From Singulisphaera sp. GP187 (GTDB taxonomy: Bacteria > Planctomycetota > Planctomycetia > Gemmatales > Gemmataceae): a stretch of DNA of 39,842 nt. The DNA is taken from assembly GCA_945861245.1 (NCBI GenBank), contig CAMAUE010000035.1, positions 1-39,842 of the forward strand, given 5' to 3'. Below are positions 33,790-39,842 of this stretch, piece after piece. Each line of letters begins with the position of its first letter. Positions within the stretch are counted from its first letter, which is position 1. The translations under genes and the position numbers were made by a program. The notes below the pieces were generated by a model. The model saw only the letters and a list, made by a program, of their open reading frames with translations, made no database searches and was not told where the DNA came from.

Positions 33790-35325
33790 TCATCGCGCCC
33801 ACAGCTTTCGATCCAGGCTCCGATAGCCGATCGCTTCGCTCAGGTGCGGGTGTTTGATGTCGGAGGCGTTTTCAAGGTCGGCGATGGTGCGCGAAACGCG
33901 CAGGATGCGGTCGTGGGCTCTGGCGGATAGGCCGAGCGTCTCCATCGCGGTTTGCATCAGGGCTTGGCATTCATTGTCGAGGGCGCAGTACTTGCGGAGT
34001 TGTTTGCTGTTGAGCCGACTGTTGAGACGCTGGCCTTCGCCGCCGAGCCGACGCATTTGCACGTCGCGGGCTTGCTGGACGAAGCTGCGCATCGACGCGC
34101 TCGACGTGCCGTCTTGTTTCGCCGCCAACTCGGAATACGGGACTGCGGGTACTTCGATGTGCAAATCGATGCGATCCAACAACGGCCCGCTTATTCGGCC
34201 CATGTAACGTTCGATCTGCATCGGCGAGCATTTGCACGTATGCTTCGGATCGCCCATGTAGCCGCACGGGCAGGGGTTCATGGCGGCGACGAGCACGAAG
34301 TGAGCGGGAAACGTTGACGAGTTGAGTGCCCGCGAGATCGTCACTTTGCCTTCTTCCAACGGCTGGCGCAGCACCTCGAGGCTACGGCGATTGAACTCAG
34401 GCAGCTCGTCGAGGAAGAGCACGCCGTTATGAGCAAGGCTGATTTCGCCGGGCGTCGGAATCGTGCCACCGCCGACCATGCCGGCATCGCTGATGGTGTG
34501 ATGCGGCGAGCGAAACGGGCGGGTGGCGAGCAGCGCTTCGCCGGGCGCGAGTCGGCCCATGGCGCTGTAGATGCGCGTCGTCTCGAGACTTTCGCTCGGC
34601 GTGAGCGGCGGCAGGATAGTCGGGATTCGCCGGGTGAGCATCGTCTTGCCCGAACCCGGTGTGCCGATCATAAGTACATTATGCGCGCCACTGGCAGCGA
34701 CGATCAGGGCACGCTTGGCATACTCTTGGCCCCGCACGTCGGCGAAATCGACTTCGTAGGTGTTGAGGGTTTTGAAGAGAGCTTCGATCTCGGCTTTGAT
34801 TGGCGTCAGCGTAATTTGGCCCGTGAGTAGGCCGACGGCTTCGCTCAACGTCGCCACGCCATAGACGCGAACGCCTTCGACGACGGCGGCCTCACGCCCA
34901 TTGGCGGCGGGGACGATCAGTTGCACAATACCGGCGGCCCTGGCGGCCATGGCGACGGACAACGCCCCTTTGATGCTGCGAACGCTACCATCGAGCGCGA
35001 GTTCGCCCGCCATCGCCCAACCCACGACGTGTTCCGGCAGCACCTGCCCGGTGGCGACGAGCATGCCCAGCGCAATCGGCAAATCGAACCCGCCGGCGTC
35101 CTTGCGCAGGTCCGCGGGCGCGAGGTTGATAATCGTGCGACCCGATGGCCGTTGGTAGCCAAGGTTGGCGAGCGCCCGTTCGATGCGATGGATGCTCTCG
35201 CGGACCGCCATCTCGGGCAAGCCGACTAAGACGGTTTTGGGTAGGCCATGCGCGGTATCGACCTCGACCTCAACGGGGAGGGCGTCGATCCCGACCAGAG
35301 CATAGGAGGTGAGCTTGGCGAGCAT
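33790..35325 (-). CDS. comM: ComM/YifB-type AAA+ protein (Mg-chelatase-like)
   Basis: 511 aa. The start is the ATG at 35325 (MLAKLTSYALVGIDALPVEV), the family N-terminus. The N-terminal ~180 residues are the ChlI/Lon-protease-like domain. The AAA+ domain has Walker A GTPGSGKTM (221-229), Walker B-type FLDELPEF and a zinc-binding cluster NPCPCGYMGDPKHTCKCS. The C-terminal Mg_chelatase domain ends IADLENASDIKHPHLSEAIGYR. In Haemophilus and Vibrio the ComM helicase drives branch migration during natural transformation; homologues are widespread in bacteria not known to be competent. No competence genes are nearby. Confidence 0.95.
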   Translation of the reverse strand: MLAKLTSYALVGIDALPVEVEVDTAHGLPKTVLVGLPEMAVRESIHRIERALANLGYQRPSGRTIINLAPADLRKDAGGFDLPIALGMLVATGQVLPEHVVGWAMAGELALDGSVRSIKGALSVAMAARAAGIVQLIVPAANGREAAVVEGVRVYGVATLSEAVGLLTGQITLTPIKAEIEALFKTLNTYEVDFADVRGQEYAKRALIVAASGAHNVLMIGTPGSGKTMLTRRIPTILPPLTPSESLETTRIYSAMGRLAPGEALLATRPFRSPHHTISDAGMVGGGTIPTPGEISLAHNGVLFLDELPEFNRRSLEVLRQPLEEGKVTISRALNSSTFPAHFVLVAAMNPCPCGYMGDPKHTCKCSPMQIERYMGRISGPLLDRIDLHIEVPAVPYSELAAKQDGTSSASMRSFVQQARDVQMRRLGGEGQRLNSRLNSKQLRKYCALDNECQALMQTAMETLGLSARAHDRILRVSRTIADLENASDIKHPHLSEAIGYRSLDRKLWAR

Positions 35326-35533
35326 GGGGGTAATATTACGGGTCCGAGTCACCAGCGGCGACAAATGAGTCTATGACTGCCGGGCAGAAAAAGGGGCGGG
35401 ATTGCATGGCTCCTACTTTTGACTTGTCTGATGGCAACGATTATGCATACAGTCGTAGTGCATGCCATTGACCGACGTGCGGCAATACGTGCTAAAGCCC
35501 GCATTTCAAAGTCAAGAAGAGACTACAGATCAA

Positions 35534-35585
35534 TTGCATACATCGGTAGGATGGCTCTGGAAAGCCGTCCTACCGATGTATGCAA
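35534..35585. repeat. Palindrome with 23-bp arms between GT4 and comM
   Basis: Arms 35534-35556 and 35563-35585 (ttgcatacatcggtaggatg core), one mismatch, 6-base loop. It sits about 30 bp after the glycosyltransferase stop on the minus strand and upstream of comM. No T-run follows. Confidence 0.9.
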
Positions 35586-35613
35586 CCGATCTGCAACACG
35601 ACTAAGAACCGCT

Positions 35614-36654
35614 CTAAGCCGCGAGGGGTGGGCACGAAAATGTGCCGGCGATTCGCTGATAGGCGAACTTCCAGTTTGAGCAGATTGGGTTGATGTGTTG
35701 CTGTCCGGCTTTGGCGAAATGGGCGCGAAGTTCAGGATCGCGAAGCAGGTGATGAGTGGCCCGTGTCAGCGCCGTCACATCGCCAACGGAAATCAACCCT
35801 CCGAGAGATCCGCCGCGCAGCGTTTGCCGCAGGCTTGGCACGTCGGATGCGACAATCGGTTTGCCCAGGCGAAGCGCTTCCCTCGCGATTTCGGAGCCGC
35901 AGTCGGCGACGCTCGGCAGCCAAACGACATCCGCTGCGGACAGCGCTTCGCTCATCTGCAAGGTCGGCGGACGGAATGTGACACGCTTCGTCAACTCCAG
36001 TCCGACTGCGAGACGCTGAAGAACGCCCGATTTGTCTTCAACACCAACGAGTTCGAGTTGAAGGTTCGGATAGTGATACCGCAAGAAATCGAACGCCCAG
36101 AGGGCATAGCGGTAACCGGCGTGACGATCATTCCAGCCGGCGCAGACGATGCGATGCGACCGCATGACCTCGGCGGCAGCGGTAGCATCGCCTCGCTCAG
36201 TGATCGCCAAACGTACAGCGGCGGGAGCATCGTCAGCAACCGTTTCATACGTCGGCGACGATTGGCCCACCGCGTCCGTCAAGCGTTGATCGAGCCACGG
36301 CAGCGTTTTTTGTTCCTCACCAGCGCTGCTAAATACTACCTGCGTGAGGCGTTGCCAGTTTACAATGGCAAGCATTCGCAATACCGACACGCTCCAGACG
36401 TGGATCACGTCGGGCTTCGTTTCGTCGAGATGGCGGCGTAGTTTCCAGAAAACCCGCGGGTCGAACCAGCGCGACCAACCGAGCGTATGAACGTCGACGC
36501 CGGCTTCGCGGAGAATCGCAGCGCTATCGGTCTCTCGACCGAGACAGCAGACATTGCATACGTCGCCAGCCTGGGCGACCTCAGCGGCATTCGCGAAAAT
36601 GTGCCAGGTGCTTTCGCTGGGCGCGAGTGTTTCGAGCAGATGCAGAATTCGCAT
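35614..36654 (-). CDS. Glycosyltransferase, GT4-like (GT-B fold)
   Basis: 346 aa, cytoplasmic. The N-terminal GT-B half starts MRILHLLETLAPSESTW and contains KPDVIHVWSVSVLRM. The C-terminal half has the nucleotide-sugar site region: EIAREALRLGKPIVASDVPSL near the end, after ADVVWLPSVADCG. These match GT4-type family layout, though the E-x7-E pair is less typical. Donor and acceptor cannot be told. It is a single gene upstream of comM and downstream of hpt on the same strand; no polysaccharide cluster is around it. An unrelated GT2 gene in this window is broken. Confidence 0.8.
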   Translation of the reverse strand: MRILHLLETLAPSESTWHIFANAAEVAQAGDVCNVCCLGRETDSAAILREAGVDVHTLGWSRWFDPRVFWKLRRHLDETKPDVIHVWSVSVLRMLAIVNWQRLTQVVFSSAGEEQKTLPWLDQRLTDAVGQSSPTYETVADDAPAAVRLAITERGDATAAAEVMRSHRIVCAGWNDRHAGYRYALWAFDFLRYHYPNLQLELVGVEDKSGVLQRLAVGLELTKRVTFRPPTLQMSEALSAADVVWLPSVADCGSEIAREALRLGKPIVASDVPSLRQTLRGGSLGGLISVGDVTALTRATHHLLRDPELRAHFAKAGQQHINPICSNWKFAYQRIAGTFSCPPLAA

Positions 36655-36683
36655 ATTTGGCTTTCCTTAGCGTTACAGGCGTG

Positions 36684-36747
36684 GCATTCCGCTTGCGGCC
36701 AACCGCTCGCGCGGGATACGGCGAGTGTTGATCCTCAAGTGGAATGC
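36684..36747. repeat. Diverged family A palindrome between hpt and GT4
   Basis: Left part attccgcttgcggccaaccgctcgcgcgggat resembles family A. The right part cgagtgttgatcctcaagtggaatgc pairs with it imperfectly: the outermost 7-8 bp pair well, the inner part shows several mismatches. It lies in the gap between two co-directional genes. Confidence 0.5.
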
Positions 36748-36776
36748 AAAAACGAAAAACAATTGTTTACCAGTTC

Positions 36777-37298
36777 CTACTCATATATCTCCTTCGGCAG
36801 GACGCCGATGTATGGCAGGTTGCGGTATTCGTCGTTGAAATCCAGGCCGTAGCCGACCACGAACTCATCGGGAATTTCAAAGCCGACGAAATCGACATCG
36901 ACGGCATGAACCTGCTTACCCTGCTTTCGCAACAGCACGCAAATTTTCACGGACAATGCACCCTGACCTATCAAGTGTTGAACTAAATGCTTCAGCGTTT
37001 GTCCGGTATCGAGGATATCGTCCAGCAATAACACATGTCGGCCTCGCACGTCCGCAAGGATCTCGCTGGCGATATGTAACTCGCCCGCACTGGTGGCTTT
37101 CCCACGATAGCTCGACGCCTGGATCAAGGCGATGCGTAACGGCACTTCGAGACGGCGTACGAGATCGGCGACGAAGATCAGGCTACCGGTGAGAACACCG
37201 ACAATCGTGAACGGCAGATCGCGGTAACCTGGCTCGATCGCGTCCGCCAATTCGGCGATGCGATTCTGGATCTGTTGCTCACTGAGGAGGACACGCAT
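36777..37298 (-). CDS. hpt: Hypoxanthine-guanine phosphoribosyltransferase
   Basis: Purine salvage enzyme making IMP or GMP from hypoxanthine or guanine with PRPP, 173 aa, a standard length. The start ATG at 37298 (MRVLLSEQQIQNRIAELADAI) fits the family. The PRPP-binding loop is VLLLDDILDTGQT (residues about 89-101). Also visible are VGVLTGSLIFVADLVRRL and DFVGFEIPDEFVVGYGLDFN, the metal and base-binding region. On the coding strand gagg lies upstream of the start (tcctcctcagtg on the plus strand). It is divergent from the secreted repeat protein. Confidence 0.96.
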   Translation of the reverse strand: MRVLLSEQQIQNRIAELADAIEPGYRDLPFTIVGVLTGSLIFVADLVRRLEVPLRIALIQASSYRGKATSAGELHIASEILADVRGRHVLLLDDILDTGQTLKHLVQHLIGQGALSVKICVLLRKQGKQVHAVDVDFVGFEIPDEFVVGYGLDFNDEYRNLPYIGVLPKEIYE

Positions 37299-37672
37299 GG
37301 TACTTCGTCCGTGGTCCGTGTTCGTGGTCAAGACAATGATCCAGTTGCGCCATCGGCATTTTGTTTTTCACGACGCACGACGGACGACGGACCACGGACT
37401 CTATTGAACTCAAAATCGGTCCGCGAGAAAAGAGCAACCTGGCGAGAAGATCGGCAATTCAGGAGGAACGGGCACCAGGTTTTTGCCAAAAATGGGGCCT
37501 AATGGCCGCAAAATCGTCAAAGTCTCGCTGATGCGAAGAGTCGGAATCGCCGATAAAGAGGGAAGAAACTTCCCAGTCTGTGGTAATGCAGCGAATTGCG
37601 CCGCTGTCGTCGAAAGTCCGAAGTTGCGGCTTGACGACGGTTGCGCGTGACCCGTTGAAGGAGATTCGATCC
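37299..37672. other. Gap between hpt and the secreted repeat protein
   Basis: No gene. It contains a 13-bp inverted repeat gtccgtggtccgt (37308-37320) with its exact complement at 37387-37399, and a small perfect palindrome gggaag-aaa-cttccc at 37560-37574 about 100 bp before the next start, which could be an operator. The Shine-Dalgarno gaaggag lies just before the ATG at 37673. Confidence 0.55.
37308..37399. repeat. 13-bp inverted repeat upstream of hpt
   Basis: gtccgtggtccgt at 37308-37320 and its exact complement at 37387-37399, 66 bases apart. It shares the ggtccgtg/cgtggtc wording with the repeat at 23637-23719. Confidence 0.7.
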
Positions 37673-39842
37673 ATGCTATGGTCGAACTGGCAGGGAGCGA
37701 TGTGGCGCGGTGCCGTACTGGCGTTTTTGTTTTGGGCTGGGTTGGCGTGGACACAATCGCCGACCAAACATTCCTCGCCTGGCGGCGCAAACCGCATCAT
37801 GGTCATACACGAAAACGGCATCACGACCCGGTGCCGAGTCGTGGAAGCGTGGAAGCTTCCCGATGGCAGACTGGCCAATCTGCTTCAGGCGTTGGAGTCC
37901 GGGGAATTGATTACGATCGTGGACGAGACCGCCGGCTCTCACACCCACGAGGGAAATCTCAATAAGCCGCTCCAGATGCCGAAGCGTATCTTTGGCTGGG
38001 GGCAGGGAAAAAAGACGCCCCCGGACGGCTCGCCCGTGCCGCCACAACTGCGCCTGGATTCGGGCGTTGTGGTGAAGAACAACGTGCCACCGCCCGCCGA
38101 CGGCATCGTTCTGCCAAACCCCGGCGTCTCGATCATCAATCAAGTGGTCTATAATGAAACTCCGGGTGAAAAGAATGGCGAACGTCACGAAGGCGCCCCC
38201 GCGTTGCCACGTCCAGATACCTCAGCGAAAAGCACCGGCGGACTGTTTCCGAACCGAGATAACCCGGCGAACAAATCGCAATTGATCGATTTCAATTCCG
38301 GTTCACAGTCTGCAAAATCCGGCCTATCGGGCCAACCCCTGGTCTCCGGCAAGACGCCTGCGATGGGCCAATCCATCGAATTTCCGGCTAACAATAAACC
38401 GAACGCCGCGCCGACCACGCTGCCGGACGGCTCGAATGCGACGATTCCGTCGTTTCCGAAAATTGCAAACAATCAAACGGAATGTGTCAACGGCGGCATG
38501 AAGCCGGAACCCGCCAAGAAGCAGCCGTTCCTGACGCGTATCAACCCGTTCGCCCCGAAGCGAGTGATCGAAGTTGTCCCGCAAGTCACCGCGGCGAACG
38601 CGTTCGGTCCGATGATCGTTCAGGGCATGGAGAACAAGCCGCCGCAACCACACCCGTTTTTGGGAGGCCTGTGGAAGACGCCGAACGCCACGACGTCACC
38701 CCTGGTGGCCGACGGTCAACCGATGCTGCCGACGACGCCAAGCCTCGGCTCGCCGACGGTCAACGGCCAACCCACGCAGACGCCGCCTGGCATGGCCAAC
38801 TCATCCCGCCCGTTAGTTATCAACGGCAACGAACTACCGACGCTGCCGACGACGCCGGGCGTGCAACCTGTCCCGCCCGCTCAGCCGCGCCTCGGTGGAT
38901 TGTGGAAGACGCCGAATGCAACAGCGCCGAACATTCCAGCCACGGTTGGATCGCCAATCGCAACGAACACGCCGATGCCAATTACACGCACGCCAGACCG
39001 ACTACCTGATGCCCAGCGGTTGCAAATCGTCAACGGGGAACCGAGCGTCCCCGCCAAGCCCGTGGTGGCCGGTTCCACGGCGCCAACCTCGCGGCCGATA
39101 TTTGGCGGCATGTTCAAGTCGCCGAACACGACAGCGGCCAACACCGCTCCAACGAAATTGCCGAACGGTACACCGGCGCCAACGAAACGCCCTCTCTTCG
39201 GCGGGTTGTTCAAAGCGCCGACGGCCACGGCATCAAACACGGGCGACCTGCCTGTGCGACCGGCCCCGACCCCTATTACGCTGCCGAACAACATCAGCGT
39301 CGCTCAGAAATCGCCGAGCATCGACGCAACAGCCTCGACCTCTATTACGCTACCGAACAACATCGGCGTCGCTCAGAAATCGCCGAGCATCAACGCAACG
39401 GCCCCGACCCCTATTACGCTACCGAACAACATCGGCGTCGCTCAGAAATCGCCAGTTGTTGGTGCCCCTGCCGTCGCCAATGCCGCACCGAACACCTCGC
39501 GCCCAATCCTCGGTGGGTTGTGGAAATCGCCGAACGGGACGAATGGAATTCCGAGCGCTGTCGATCCGGCGGCGCCGACGGTTCCGCAAATTACCGCCAA
39601 CGCCATGAAACAGCGCAATGTAGCTGACCCGGCCAAGCCCTGGCGCCCCGGTGATCGCATCGTTTCGCTGTTCAAACCGAATACACCCGCAGCAACGACG
39701 CCGAAACCGGCATCCACCGATGTGGCGCGAAGTCCATTCAGCGACACGAGCACGCCGAAGGACATTACGAATATCCAGAAATCGGCGGATTTCCTCGCTC
39801 AGCATAACAAGGTGCTCGAGAAGCAACTGCAAGCGAACGCCG
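37673..39842 (+). CDS. Large secreted repeat protein with GGLWKTPN motifs (partial, open at window end)
   Basis: Open from the ATG at 37673 to the last base, at least 723 codons, no stop; gttgaaggagattcgatcc precedes the ATG. A signal peptide (WRGAVLAFLFWAGLAWTQ) is followed by ~70 residues of ordered sequence, then a long Pro/Ala/Thr/Asn-rich stretch. Five copies of G-G-[LM]-[WF]-K-[TSA]-P-[NT] occur at residues 331, 408, 478, 510 and 614 (DNA 38663, 38894, 39104, 39200, 39512), usually after Leu/Phe. Between copies 4 and 5 is a 69-bp, 23-residue tandem repeat (ITLPNNI.VAQKSPS), about 2.8 copies. The end (IQKSADFLAQHNKVLEKQLQ) looks coiled-coil. I do not recognise the family. Low complexity and export suggest an envelope, cell-wall or surface protein. 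Frameshift-free phase of all five motifs supports the frame. Confidence 0.85.
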   Translation, partial: MLWSNWQGAMWRGAVLAFLFWAGLAWTQSPTKHSSPGGANRIMVIHENGITTRCRVVEAWKLPDGRLANLLQALESGELITIVDETAGSHTHEGNLNKPLQMPKRIFGWGQGKKTPPDGSPVPPQLRLDSGVVVKNNVPPPADGIVLPNPGVSIINQVVYNETPGEKNGERHEGAPALPRPDTSAKSTGGLFPNRDNPANKSQLIDFNSGSQSAKSGLSGQPLVSGKTPAMGQSIEFPANNKPNAAPTTLPDGSNATIPSFPKIANNQTECVNGGMKPEPAKKQPFLTRINPFAPKRVIEVVPQVTAANAFGPMIVQGMENKPPQPHPFLGGLWKTPNATTSPLVADGQPMLPTTPSLGSPTVNGQPTQTPPGMANSSRPLVINGNELPTLPTTPGVQPVPPAQPRLGGLWKTPNATAPNIPATVGSPIATNTPMPITRTPDRLPDAQRLQIVNGEPSVPAKPVVAGSTAPTSRPIFGGMFKSPNTTAANTAPTKLPNGTPAPTKRPLFGGLFKAPTATASNTGDLPVRPAPTPITLPNNISVAQKSPSIDATASTSITLPNNIGVAQKSPSINATAPTPITLPNNIGVAQKSPVVGAPAVANAAPNTSRPILGGLWKSPNGTNGIPSAVDPAAPTVPQITANAMKQRNVADPAKPWRPGDRIVSLFKPNTPAATTPKPASTDVARSPFSDTSTPKDITNIQKSADFLAQHNKVLEKQLQANA
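39262..39453 (+). repeat. 69-bp tandem repeat inside the secreted repeat protein
   Basis: The word attacgct.ccgaacaacatc recurs at 39275, 39344 and 39413, exactly 69 bp apart, in frame. The copies differ by a few bases only, so the expansion is recent. Confidence 0.9.

Noticed and set aside
35419..35679. Small open frame on the plus strand between comM and the GT4 gene
   Set aside because: It crosses the palindrome at 35534-35585 and the end of the GT4 gene and has no family-like features.
39262..39453. Three regularly spaced repeats, looked at as a possible CRISPR array
   Set aside because: Units are contiguous 69-bp tandem copies without variable spacers, in frame with a protein; no cas genes are present.

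Overview
The window is a piece of a high-GC bacterial chromosome, most likely from the Planctomycetota (Gemmata-like). This is inferred from gene content, not from a database match. The supporting features are a single-chain SecD-SecF protein, a TIGR03067-type secreted protein, a DUF1080 (3-keto-disaccharide hydrolase) protein, a Cys-type sulfatase, a Tat-exported Gfo/Idh/MocA oxidoreductase, large VWA proteins, stand-alone STAS proteins and very little operon packing.

Layout. 1-4.2 kb: alaS, then a HEAT-repeat lipoprotein gene broken by four frameshifts. 4.3-6.7 kb: a Tat-exported oxidoreductase (minus strand) and a small secreted TIGR03067 protein (plus strand). 6.9-13.2 kb, minus strand: the translation/transcription cluster nusA-infB-DUF503(ylxP)-rbfA, followed by an endonuclease III-like glycosylase; infB starts with TTG. 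13.3-20.4 kb, minus strand: tgt-yajC-secDF and then an orphan ABC ATPase ending in a clear intrinsic terminator. 20.6-23.6 kb, plus strand: a DUF1080 protein, a pterin-carbinolamine-dehydratase-like protein and an acyl-CoA carboxylase carboxyltransferase. 23.6-25.3 kb: a tRNA with anticodon CAT, a block of composite palindromes and two paralogous STAS proteins. 25.3-29.8 kb, minus strand: a secreted HtrA-like protease, a VWA protein and a sulfatase. 29.8-31.9 kb: a long gap and a glycosyltransferase-2 gene broken by a frameshift and a nonsense codon. 32.0-33.7 kb: a pseudouridine synthase overlapping a DUF4392 (D-glutamate cyclase-like) gene. 33.8-37.3 kb, minus strand: a ComM-type AAA+ protein, a GT4 glycosyltransferase and hypoxanthine phosphoribosyltransferase. 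37.7 kb to the end: a large secreted low-complexity repeat protein, open at the window edge.

The most striking signal not explained by genes is a set of about twenty long, near-perfect intergenic palindromes belonging to several unrelated sequence families, plus isolated half copies. Several punctuate gaps inside co-directional gene strings (tgt/yajC/secDF/ABC and infB/DUF503/rbfA). Three others sit inside a composite element with direct repeats on its flanks. Other points of interest are a VWA domain that appears to be inserted inside another VWA domain, a ~240-residue insertion in the SecD periplasmic domain, an endonuclease III homologue with the catalytic Lys replaced by Tyr, and the unrecognised GGLWKTPN-repeat protein. 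No CRISPR array, transposase, phage gene or obvious defence or biosynthetic cluster was seen.
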